Source: Tannockella sp964372125 (GTDB lineage Bacteria > Bacillota_I > Bacilli_A > Erysipelotrichales > Coprobacillaceae). Taken from it: 64,000 nt of DNA. The stretch is taken from NCBI GenBank assembly GCA_964372125.1, contig CAYJPL010000005.1, positions 25,007-89,006 on the forward strand. The letters run 5' to 3'. Below the pieces are notes generated by a model. It had not been told where the DNA came from. It did no database searches and saw nothing but the letters and a program-made list of their open reading frames with translations. The position numbers and the translations under genes were made by a program. Positions 35,077-42,632 of this stretch are shown piece by piece. Positions within the stretch are counted from its first letter, which is position 1. Each line of letters begins with the position of its first letter.

Positions 35077-37908
35077 ATGACAGTTGAAAAATTACGAGAA
35101 GTAACTGCAAAAATACAACTAGTACTAAATGAGTATAAAAGACTGCATCAAGGTAATGTTTCCAAAGAAGAATGGATTAACTTTTTTACATCAGAAGACT
35201 TCTTAATCGTATATACAAAAAATGACTTTACCAACAAGCTTTTAAAAGTAGTTGGAGATCATACTCAAAATACTCCACCAAGCGATGATTTTTTAGATTT
35301 ACTTTATGTAGCGTATGGGTTAGTAGACCTTAATCATGATGATATTGAAGATAGTGAATTAATATATTTCTATGGCATAGAAGCAATAATTGAAATTGTT
35401 ATTAAGTATAGAAAACCAAGAAAACTCTCTACTCTTGATGTGTCGATATATAAATCTTTTGAAAATTATCGTATTTTAATTGCGATTGCAAAAATAGATG
35501 AGAGATGGAATTTACGTGTTTTAAAAATATATATGGAAATAATAGAAGGATATAATGAAAAATATATTCATGATACAATAAAGGAAGAACCATTAAATCA
35601 CTCAATAATAACAGCTCTACCAAAACACAAGAAAACATTAACATTACTAGTACATTATTTTAGAACATATAAATTAACAAAGGATGCATATTATCGTTGT
35701 TGGAAAAATATGAAACTATATGATATTAAAAATACCAAATATCATGAATATTATGAAAGAATTAAAGAAATTTTATTAGAAAAACTTCCTATTTTAGAAA
35801 CAATAGGTGATTACTTTTATGATGAGTTGAATCTAGCATTTCGAAATTATAACATAGAAGCAAAAACTAGAACCATCGATGAATTTACTCGTGAAAAAAA
35901 AGCAGTGGATAATTTGTTTAATCATTATGAATTTTTCGATGCGATCCACGATGAATTCTTTATTGAAGAAGTTTTATTATCTCTGTGGTTAGATTTTGAT
36001 AAGTATATACAAACCGACTACTTTCTAGAAAAATTATACATAGCTTGTCAAGAGGATGAATCAGTTCCAAAGCGTGATCAAATAATTGAAAGAATACAGT
36101 CAGTTACACAACATAACGAAATACATGAAAAATTACTTGCTGATGAACAATCACCAATATTAAAAAATACTGTCCAAATCTACAACCGTGCATTTTTTAG
36201 ATACTACATACATAGTGCATTTAATCTTGCAAAAACAAATTCTGGTGATATTGATTTATGGTATATGTTAAATGCATATTTCCCATATTCAAAAAAATGG
36301 ACTGAAAGATTTTTAGAAAGTGATTTTAATAGAACAACTATTGATGTTGTTGAAGGTCAAATAGAAGTGGTATATCATCGATACTATATTGAGTATTTTC
36401 TCAATGGAAAACAAATATATGATAGAGTGATTCATTGTTCACAATTTTTCAAAATAGATGATGACAATTTATTTTGGAAATTACTACCTTGTTCTTTTGC
36501 GAGCGAAGAGGATGGCTATACCGTATTTATGGAAGTAAAAAACAGATTAGAAAAGCTACAAGCACTTACTTCAAACAGTATAGTTATTATAGCTGATTGC
36601 ATAACAAGACATGTATGTAGAAAATTCGATAAAGTGTATCAAAATTTCGAAATCACTTCTTATAGTGAAGATAAAAATTCATTGTATATATGTAGTGCAA
36701 ATATGTTGACAGGAGAGGTAAATACAATTAAAAAAACTGTTACTAGTACACCAACAGTACTGGAAAGTACTGTAATTAACGGTCTCGATAAGCAACAGGC
36801 GATCACAATGACAAAGCGAAATGTGGATGATTATGCAAATAATGATTATCTTATTAATCATAAAAAAATAACACTCCCAAATCATGTATATGTTAGAAGT
36901 TTAGAAAAAGGTGATAAAGAATATAATGAAGGAGATATAACTAATAAGGTGCTTGATGAATTATTTAAATTATATATTCAAGATGAAGTAATACGACTAG
37001 AGTTCCATTATAAAAATAGTGATATTGATAGGTCTTTAGTGTTAACTAATGACTTAGCGTATGCATGTCTTGTTTATGATCATAAAACATGCTCAAGATA
37101 TGGCTTATTGTCATCACCTGAACTTTATTACAACAAACAAAAAAATGATAATTTTATGGAACCGATGTTCTATGGAAAAATACAAAGATATATAAATCAT
37201 AAACATAGTGATAATATCACAAATAACATCACGGATATTATTTGTGATACATCATCAATAAGTATTGATCCTTTGGAAAATCAAAATAGATGGTATAAAA
37301 GAGAATTTGGGGGAGAAAAATATTATTATGATATGGCAACTATAGGTAACTTTTCATTTGATAGAATGAAACATAACTGGAATTCACCGCTTTATGTACC
37401 AATTACGCCCTATAGTTATTCAGGTAAGAGAATTGATAATCAACCAATGACTATTTCTACTCCAGAAAATGCTATTGAAGAATATTTATCTGGAAACTTG
37501 AAGAAATTGGTTTTGAAATGGAAAGTAAGTGAATTAGATCCAATTATAAATCAAGAATTAATAAGCTATGAAGCATTTATTATCTTACTTAAGGATAAAG
37601 ATGAATATATGATGATTATTGGATCTGACTACTTGAAAAAACTCTATTATTTAAGAAATAGAGGAAAAGCTCCAGGATATACTAATTTCTTTGATTCAAA
37701 ACAATACAGTACAGTTATTCATGAGGATACAATACAAATAAGAAATTACTTATCACTATTGTTGTTACATATGGATGCACCTTTTGTTTTCTTGAGATTA
37801 TTTGAGTTATATGACTTTGGTGATCGAAAAGATGTATTTGAAGATGCACTATGCTTAGCAGGTGTCAATGATTATAATGATTGTAAAAATAGTTATTATA
37901 ATATATAA
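35077..37908 (+). CDS. Large soluble protein of unknown function (943 residues)
   Basis: I do not recognise this protein. It has no signal peptide or clear membrane segment and is rich in Tyr, Asp, Ile and Lys. The N-terminal part (about 1-380) looks helical. One short pattern, EEWINFFTSEDFLIVYTKND then a DDFLDLLYVAYG element, recalls the region after the J domain in some Firmicute DnaJ-like proteins, but no J domain or HPD motif is present; this is only a weak hint. The central and C-terminal parts look more mixed, with many aromatic residues. The gene has the ribosome site AAGGAGG, a TATAAT element near 35046 and a terminator shared with the ECF gene. Codon use resembles its neighbours. It converges with the ECF sigma gene, with only 17 bases between stops. 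Confidence 0.6.
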   Translation: MTVEKLREVTAKIQLVLNEYKRLHQGNVSKEEWINFFTSEDFLIVYTKNDFTNKLLKVVGDHTQNTPPSDDFLDLLYVAYGLVDLNHDDIEDSELIYFYGIEAIIEIVIKYRKPRKLSTLDVSIYKSFENYRILIAIAKIDERWNLRVLKIYMEIIEGYNEKYIHDTIKEEPLNHSIITALPKHKKTLTLLVHYFRTYKLTKDAYYRCWKNMKLYDIKNTKYHEYYERIKEILLEKLPILETIGDYFYDELNLAFRNYNIEAKTRTIDEFTREKKAVDNLFNHYEFFDAIHDEFFIEEVLLSLWLDFDKYIQTDYFLEKLYIACQEDESVPKRDQIIERIQSVTQHNEIHEKLLADEQSPILKNTVQIYNRAFFRYYIHSAFNLAKTNSGDIDLWYMLNAYFPYSKKWTERFLESDFNRTTIDVVEGQIEVVYHRYYIEYFLNGKQIYDRVIHCSQFFKIDDDNLFWKLLPCSFASEEDGYTVFMEVKNRLEKLQALTSNSIVIIADCITRHVCRKFDKVYQNFEITSYSEDKNSLYICSANMLTGEVNTIKKTVTSTPTVLESTVINGLDKQQAITMTKRNVDDYANNDYLINHKKITLPNHVYVRSLEKGDKEYNEGDITNKVLDELFKLYIQDEVIRLEFHYKNSDIDRSLVLTNDLAYACLVYDHKTCSRYGLLSSPELYYNKQKNDNFMEPMFYGKIQRYINHKHSDNITNNITDIICDTSSISIDPLENQNRWYKREFGGEKYYYDMATIGNFSFDRMKHNWNSPLYVPITPYSYSGKRIDNQPMTISTPENAIEEYLSGNLKKLVLKWKVSELDPIINQELISYEAFIILLKDKDEYMMIIGSDYLKKLYYLRNRGKAPGYTNFFDSKQYSTVIHEDTIQIRNYLSLLLLHMDAPFVFLRLFELYDFGDRKDVFEDALCLAGVNDYNDCKNSYYNI

Positions 37909-37911
37909 ATA

Positions 37912-37945
37912 AAAAAACGTGTGGTTTATTCAACCACGCGTTTTA
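37912..37945 (+). terminator. Bidirectional terminator between the 943-residue protein gene and the ECF gene
   Basis: AAAACGTGTGGTT (37914-37926) pairs with AACCACGCGTTTT (37932-37944) with one G-U pair. A and T runs flank it. The ECF stop codon lies in the loop. Confidence 0.85.
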
Positions 37946-39164
37946 TATTTCCGTCTAATTCATTACCAAGATTATCTGAAACACTAAATGATAAACTGTT
38001 TTCTGGCTTTGTAATTACAAAGTCACTAGTAGATGAACTAACAAGCAGTTTTTCTGTAACATCTGTTCCATTTTCCATTATTTTTAGTGTTGACATATCG
38101 ATACCTGACATATCATCTTCTAGAATAATTTTAATTGTATCTCCGTTATCTTCAAAACTAACTAAATTAGGTCCTTTATCATCAATTGTATCTACAGTTA
38201 CAGTTTTTTCAAAAACAGTATTATCACTAAAAGTAGTACTGATAGTGTATGATCCATTAGTATTAGCAAAGAAGCTAAGTTGTGTACCATCCATTTCACT
38301 TTTAATAAAGTTCCCAGCAGGTCCAGTAACTTCTACTGATTCAATGTTATATGCACTTTCATAGTTTGCAGTAACAGCAACTGGGCTTAAGTCAAAATCT
38401 CCAGTTGTATTAATTTGTACATCAAGTTCATTTGTTGGAGCTGGTGCGCCTAAAGTTAAACTTGAAGCAACAATAACTGCCCCAATACCACAAGACATCG
38501 CAATTGATGTGTTTCCACCACCTGATGGTGAAGGAGACATCGCGCTTACAGCTTTAGGCATAAGTAATCTTCTAACAATTGATGCTGGAAGAATCATGAA
38601 TGCTAGTGCACGTAAGTATGCATGTGGTCGTTGACTCATCATTTTATTTTTTAGTAATTTTTTTGCAGAATGAAGTCGGCTTTTAATAGTACCTTCTTTA
38701 GTATTTGTAATCATCGCAATTTCATCCATTGAACGATCTTCAAAGTATCTTAGATATAGTACTGTACTATATTTGGAATCAAGTTCATCGATTAAATTTA
38801 GAATTTCATCACGCTCTTCTTTATCGGTGATAATATCACTTGGATTGATGTTATCAGTGAACTGTAAAGTAAGTTCCTCATCATCAGTACTGATATGATT
38901 ACGTTTTCTTCCTACAAAGTCCATACATTTTGAATGAGTAATTCGATTTAACCAAGTGTAGAAAAACTTTGGTTCTTTTAATGTATGAATACTTGAGTGT
39001 ACTTTGATAAAAACTTCTTGTGTAACATCTAAAGTATCAGCTTCATTTTTTAATATAGTTAGGGCATAATAGTATACTCTATCGTAACTTGTAAGATAAA
39101 GTTGCTCAAAAGCACCATCATTACCATTTTTAATTGCATGTATTAATTGTTCGTGTTGTTGCAT
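37926..39164 (-). CDS. ECF sigma factor fused to a membrane segment and extracytoplasmic domain
   Basis: The first half is a sigma-70 ECF protein. Region 2 is at about residues 18-85 (GAFEQLYLTSYDRVYYYALT, DVTQEVFIKV, FYTWLNRITHSKC). Region 4 is at about 125-175 (YSTVLYLRYFEDRSMDEIA, TKEGTIKSRLHSAKKLLK). A basic, Pro-rich linker follows, then one hydrophobic segment (about 219-239) and some 170 residues of Asp/Ser/Thr-rich beta-type sequence that resemble Ig-like domains. The fusion suggests a sigma factor held at the membrane that senses the outside without a separate anti-sigma factor; none is encoded next to it. I chose the ATG at 39164, after AGAGGTG; the TTG at 39206 starts within an inverted repeat. 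ECF-type promoters next to it and at 11668 are likely targets. Confidence 0.85.
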   Translation of the reverse strand: MQQHEQLIHAIKNGNDGAFEQLYLTSYDRVYYYALTILKNEADTLDVTQEVFIKVHSSIHTLKEPKFFYTWLNRITHSKCMDFVGRKRNHISTDDEELTLQFTDNINPSDIITDKEERDEILNLIDELDSKYSTVLYLRYFEDRSMDEIAMITNTKEGTIKSRLHSAKKLLKNKMMSQRPHAYLRALAFMILPASIVRRLLMPKAVSAMSPSPSGGGNTSIAMSCGIGAVIVASSLTLGAPAPTNELDVQINTTGDFDLSPVAVTANYESAYNIESVEVTGPAGNFIKSEMDGTQLSFFANTNGSYTISTTFSDNTVFEKTVTVDTIDDKGPNLVSFEDNGDTIKIILEDDMSGIDMSTLKIMENGTDVTEKLLVSSSTSDFVITKPENSLSFSVSDNLGNELDGNIKRVVE

Positions 39165-39176
39165 GTAATTCACCTC

Positions 39177-39206
39177 TTGTCTATTATGACAAAAAACAAT
39201 AGACAA
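39177..39206 (-). promoter_or_regulatory. Perfect 9-bp inverted repeat in the ECF sigma leader
   Basis: TTGTCTATT (39177-39185) and AATAGACAA (39198-39206) flank a 12-base spacer. The repeat ends 1 base from the AGAGGTG ribosome site. It may be an operator or an mRNA hairpin that limits translation. Confidence 0.6.
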
Positions 39207-39264
39207 ATCAACCTATTTATTAAATATGCATATATGTATTAATCAAAATTATTTCAAAAAAAAT

Positions 39265-39296
39265 GAACTTTTTCTAAAAAAGTATCGTCTATATAG
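39265..39296 (+). promoter_or_regulatory. ECF-type promoter, array unit 1
   Basis: GAACTTTT (39265) and CGTCTATATAG (39286-39296), with 17 bases between GAAC and CGTC. It shares both elements, a central TAAAA and the spacing with the promoter at 11668. It points away from the sigma gene. Confidence 0.75.
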
Positions 39297-39301
39297 TGTA
39301 G

Positions 39302-39443
39302 TCATAAAAACAGGTAATATATAATTCGTATAACACACACACACACAAACAAAACGAAGCCTGTAGCTAACTGCTAAATAGAAGCAGAAAACAAAAGAAA
39401 TCTTAGTAAAACAAACACACTATGTTTTACTGAGATTTTTTTT
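39302..39443 (+). ncRNA. Candidate ECF-dependent small RNA, unit 1
   Basis: The predicted transcript is about 140 nt, from a few bases after the -10 to the T run at 39436-39443. I see no ATG-initiated reading frame of any length before the terminator loop. ACAGG (39310-39314) pairs with CCTGT (39360-39364), enclosing an (AC)n run. CTGCT (39371-39375) pairs with AGCAG (39383-39387). The terminator stem is AATCTTAGTAAAAC (39399-39412) with GTTTTACTGAGATT (39424-39437). The start site is inferred from promoter position. Confidence 0.65.
39399..39443 (+). terminator. Terminator of array unit 1
   Basis: A 14-bp stem with one G-U pair and an 11-base loop, followed by TTTTTTTT. Confidence 0.88.
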
Positions 39444-39452
39444 AAAAAAAAT

Positions 39453-39484
39453 GAACTTTTTCTAAAAAAGTATCGTCTATATAG
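39453..39484 (+). promoter_or_regulatory. ECF-type promoter, array unit 2
   Basis: It is identical to unit 1 (GAACTTTT, 17-base GAAC-CGTC spacing, CGTCTATATAG) and is followed by 14 bases of the transcribed region before the gap. Confidence 0.75.
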
Positions 39485-39498
39485 TGTAGTCATAAAAA

Positions 39499-39598
39499 NN
39501 NNNNNNNNNNNNNNNNNNNNNNNNNNNNNNNNNNNNNNNNNNNNNNNNNNNNNNNNNNNNNNNNNNNNNNNNNNNNNNNNNNNNNNNNNNNNNNNNNN
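39499..39598. other. Assembly gap of exactly 100 N
   Basis: The run is exactly 100 N, a customary placeholder for a gap of unknown size. It falls inside the tandem array, which is the likely cause of the assembly break. Confidence 0.95.
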
Positions 39599-39668
39599 CT
39601 AAATAGAAGCAGAAAACAAAAGAAATCTTAGTAAAACAAACACACTATGTTTTGCTGAGATTTTTTTT
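39599..39668 (+). ncRNA. 3' part of the last array unit
   Basis: The sequence from CTAAATAGAAGC matches unit 1 from 39374. The terminator stem is at 39624-39637 and 39649-39662. GTTTTGCTGAGATT replaces GTTTTACTGAGATT, turning an A-U into a G-U pair, so the hairpin is kept. Confidence 0.65.
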
Positions 39669-39672
39669 AAAT

Positions 39673-39734
39673 AAAAGCCCAATGTGAATTTCTACATGCT
39701 AGTTAGCATGATTGAGAAATCATATTGGGGCTTT
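39673..39734 (-). terminator. Long stem-loop terminator of the vWA gene
   Basis: AAAAGCCCAAT and ATTGGGGCTTT close a long imperfect stem with an inner ATGCTA/TAGCAT pair. A U-rich tract follows on the minus strand. It also separates the sRNA array from the convergent vWA gene. Confidence 0.8.
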
Positions 39735-39743
39735 AATGTTTTA

Positions 39744-41780
39744 TCAGTTGTTTTTTAACATATCATTCATGAATTTTGCACGTTTGCTAAATACTTTTGT
39801 AAATACATTTACTTGAATAATTAAGCAAGTTACAAATATAACAAGTAATACAGTTGTTGAAATATTTTTGTTATAAGTAAAATATATAATTATATTGATT
39901 ACTATATTTATAAATGATACAACTTGTAATTCTGCTTGAGTATAATATTTATTAAGCGAATTTTTAATAATACATATTATTGCAAGTACAACAATAATCA
40001 TTAAAATAATTAGATTGATAATCCATGTATATTCAAATTCATTTTGTAAACCACTTTGTAAAAGGTTAGTTATATTTCCTGGTGTACTGGCTTCATCATC
40101 TTTTGTGATATCTGAGGGTGAAGTCAATGTTGATGGCGCTGATTGATTAATATTTGTACCAGTTATTAACCAACTAATATCTGGATTTGTAACAGATTCT
40201 ACAATGGTTGTATTTAGTGATGGTATATTCTCTGAAGTATCTAACGATGGAATATCAGTTGATATTGCTTGAAAAATTGGATAAAACACCATATCATCAT
40301 TAGTATATAAGGAAGATACATCAATTGCTTTGCCATCTGGTGAAGTAGACCAACCAATATGTTTGTAGCCGCTACTTGCAATTACTGTTGGGAGCACTAT
40401 TTCACCACTACTTGTTGATAACTTAGTAGACTGTGTTTTTTCATCTAATACTGAAAATGAACCGTATGACTGATTTGTAATAGTAAATGTATTAACAGTA
40501 GGTGTTACTAAAAAATCTACTTCTTCAAAAATGTTCTCATCACTTATGCTTATATCAATGCTTTTATTACCGATAAGTTTGTAACCACTAGGGATATCTT
40601 GTGGAGTGACATTGTACGATATACCATTTCCTATTCCAAACGCTAATTCTGTTGATGAGTCAAATTGATATAGTGAAGATGAAATAATGTTTTGGTTTTG
40701 GTTTTCATCAATTACAATATAATTTTTAGTAATACTAGCTGGACCAACTGGTAAAGTTATTTTACTTGAATCTGCAATTTCTATTTGAATAGATTCATTT
40801 TTAATATTTTGATAAGTCAAGCTACTAGATTTACTTGGTAAGTAGTATCCAGCTGCTAAGTTCTGATTTCTTTTTATTAAAATAGAAGTAGACTTAACTT
40901 CATTAACTGATAATTCATCCATAGAAATAGTGATTTCTTGTTGATTTAGTGTAACATTTGATGGTAACGGATTACTGCTATCAATGTAAGGTGTAAATTC
41001 TTGTGATAAAGTTTCCGTAATTGTAATATCTTTAGCGATGATAGTTACTGATTCTTGAACCCCGTTAAATGCATTAGCCATCTCTTCACTCGATGAAACA
41101 TTAACATACGATGAATTTGAATATCCGTTAACTAAATTCATTAAACCATTATTTTCGCCTGATATCATTAGACCTATAGCGTGTATAACTACACCATTAT
41201 TCTGTAATTCTTTTGCTTTATCGACTCCAGAATTCGGACTTGTTGGTTCGCCATCTGAAATGAATATTATTTGAGCTATGCGATCCTCACTTAATGTTTG
41301 CTTCAATATTTCTTCACTTTTGATAAGTGCGTCTTCATAATTTGTCATACCATTTGGTTTTAGATTTTCTACATAGCTTTTTAGTGCATCAGCATCATTA
41401 CTTAATGGCCCACTGCTAGTTGCAGTTGATGAATATGAAACAATACTAATACGATTATTGTTTTTATTGTTATCTACAAGTAATAAATCAATTAATTTGC
41501 ACAACTCAGTTTTTGCATATTCGAATCTACCATCACTATTATTCATACTTCCAGATGTATCAATTGCAAGTACTATATCGTATCCACTATGATTAGTTGA
41601 TGATGATAAATCAAATGTAAGTTCTCCAATTCCATTTTGATAATCAAGCCATTCTATATTTTTATGTATATCTATATCTTCTGTATGTTCAATCTTCTCG
41701 TTTGCATTATATGTATCACCTAATAGGATACTAGAAAATAACAAACAAAAAATGATCATTAGTTTAGTATATCTCTTCAA
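39744..41780 (-). CDS. Surface protein with von Willebrand factor A domain and C-terminal membrane anchor
   Basis: This is an exported protein of 678 residues. The start is TTG at 41780, 7 bases after AGGAGG, giving the signal peptide MKRYTKLMIIFCLLFSSILL. A vWA domain (about 45-235) has the metal site DTSGS in VLAIDTSGSMN and the later ISDGEPTSP. A beta-rich middle part contains an InlB-type unit (SGYKHIGWST). It ends with three hydrophobic segments like the giant surface protein at 11731, and has no LPXTG motif. vWA surface proteins often bind host or matrix ligands or act as pilus tips. It faces the sRNA array and the ECF gene. I found no ECF-type promoter in front of it. Confidence 0.85.
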   Translation of the reverse strand: MKRYTKLMIIFCLLFSSILLGDTYNANEKIEHTEDIDIHKNIEWLDYQNGIGELTFDLSSSTNHSGYDIVLAIDTSGSMNNSDGRFEYAKTELCKLIDLLLVDNNKNNNRISIVSYSSTATSSGPLSNDADALKSYVENLKPNGMTNYEDALIKSEEILKQTLSEDRIAQIIFISDGEPTSPNSGVDKAKELQNNGVVIHAIGLMISGENNGLMNLVNGYSNSSYVNVSSSEEMANAFNGVQESVTIIAKDITITETLSQEFTPYIDSSNPLPSNVTLNQQEITISMDELSVNEVKSTSILIKRNQNLAAGYYLPSKSSSLTYQNIKNESIQIEIADSSKITLPVGPASITKNYIVIDENQNQNIISSSLYQFDSSTELAFGIGNGISYNVTPQDIPSGYKLIGNKSIDISISDENIFEEVDFLVTPTVNTFTITNQSYGSFSVLDEKTQSTKLSTSSGEIVLPTVIASSGYKHIGWSTSPDGKAIDVSSLYTNDDMVFYPIFQAISTDIPSLDTSENIPSLNTTIVESVTNPDISWLITGTNINQSAPSTLTSPSDITKDDEASTPGNITNLLQSGLQNEFEYTWIINLIILMIIVVLAIICIIKNSLNKYYTQAELQVVSFINIVINIIIYFTYNKNISTTVLLVIFVTCLIIQVNVFTKVFSKRAKFMNDMLKNN

Positions 41781-41957
41781 AATAATTCCTCCTATTGTAC
41801 CTACAAAATATAATAACACAAAACAATCTAATATACGAAAGAAAAATCGATATAATAAAAAAATTTATTCTTATAGATGTCATTATTATCATGATAAAAA
41901 ATGTATGGAATGCTTTATCTGTTTGTAGTATACTATAAAAGAAATGAGGTGTGAAAA

Positions 41958-42623
41958 ATGCATAAATTATTAAAACCATATAAAGATTTAGTCCCTTTTT
42001 TAGGAACTGCATTAGGTGAAAATGTTGAAATTGCGTTGCATGATTTAACTACTGAGGAACAAGAGGTTATTGCAATCGCAAATAATCATATTTCTGGCAG
42101 AGATGTTGGAGCAAGGCTTTCAAATTTGTCTATATATTATCTAGAAGAAAAAAAATACCTTGATAGTCCATTTGTTACAAACTATAAAACAGCAGGACCG
42201 GATGGAAAGTTAATGAAATCTGCAACATATTTTATTAAAGAAGATGGAGTAGATTACCCTATAGGAATGTTGTGTATAAACGTAAATATATCTGATTTAG
42301 AATATATTACTACAACTATGAAAAAAATATTAGGAATTAAAGAAGAACGTGATATAGAATTTAAGTTAGAAAATCCAATTGAAATTTTATCATCTCCGCT
42401 TGATGAAATGATAGATTTATACATGAATGAATGTTTAGAAGAAATGGGCTTCCCGGCATATTTTGCAGTTGAACGTTTACATGTAGAAGAAAAGATAAAA
42501 GTTGTAAAACATTTACAAGAACGAGGGACATTTAAAGTTAAAGGTGCAATAGTATTAGTTGCAGAAAAACTTGCAGTGTCAGAACCAACAATATATCGAT
42601 ATTTGAAAAAAACAGAGAAATAG
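41958..42623 (+). CDS. YheO-like PAS and HTH transcriptional regulator
   Basis: This is a cytoplasmic regulator of 221 residues. The N-terminal YheO-type PAS domain (about 5-120) has LVPFLGTALGENVEIALHDL and YPIGMLCINVNIS. The C-terminal helix-turn-helix (about 170-221) ends in LAVSEPTIYRYLKKTEK. Members such as DauR control amino-acid or sulfur metabolism genes. It is the first gene of an apparent three-gene operon with the pyrophosphatase and RqcP. Its target here is unknown. A TAGTATACTA palindrome overlies the probable -10 near 41933. Confidence 0.85.
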   Translation: MHKLLKPYKDLVPFLGTALGENVEIALHDLTTEEQEVIAIANNHISGRDVGARLSNLSIYYLEEKKYLDSPFVTNYKTAGPDGKLMKSATYFIKEDGVDYPIGMLCINVNISDLEYITTTMKKILGIKEERDIEFKLENPIEILSSPLDEMIDLYMNECLEEMGFPAYFAVERLHVEEKIKVVKHLQERGTFKVKGAIVLVAEKLAVSEPTIYRYLKKTEK

Positions 42624-42632
42624 GAGAACACA

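Larger units (their letters stand above)
39257..39670 (+). repeat. Tandem repeat array, 188-bp unit, containing an assembly gap
   Basis: A unit with an ECF promoter, a short transcribed region and a terminator is repeated. The element starting AAATGAACTTTTTC recurs at 39261 and 39449, a spacing of 188 bases, identical over more than 50 bases. After the N run, the 3' part of a unit (from CTAAATAGAAGC) is repeated with one change, A to G, in the terminator stem. If the gap held only the missing part of unit 2, it would be 63 bases; each further unit adds 188. Confidence 0.85.

Noticed and set aside
37921..38364. 147-codon frame on the plus strand
   Set aside because: It is antisense to the ECF gene, has no ribosome site, and its composition mirrors the opposite strand.
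39332..39347. AC dinucleotide run as a phase-variable switch of a gene
   Set aside because: It lies in the transcribed part of the array unit where I see no reading frame, so slippage would not switch a protein on or off.
39257..39670. CRISPR array
   Set aside because: The repeats are 188 bases with no short repeat-spacer pattern and no cas genes nearby. Each unit has a promoter and terminator instead.
41781..41957. ECF-type promoter for the vWA gene
   Set aside because: A CGTATATTAG element exists on the minus strand, but there is no GAAC element 17 bases upstream.
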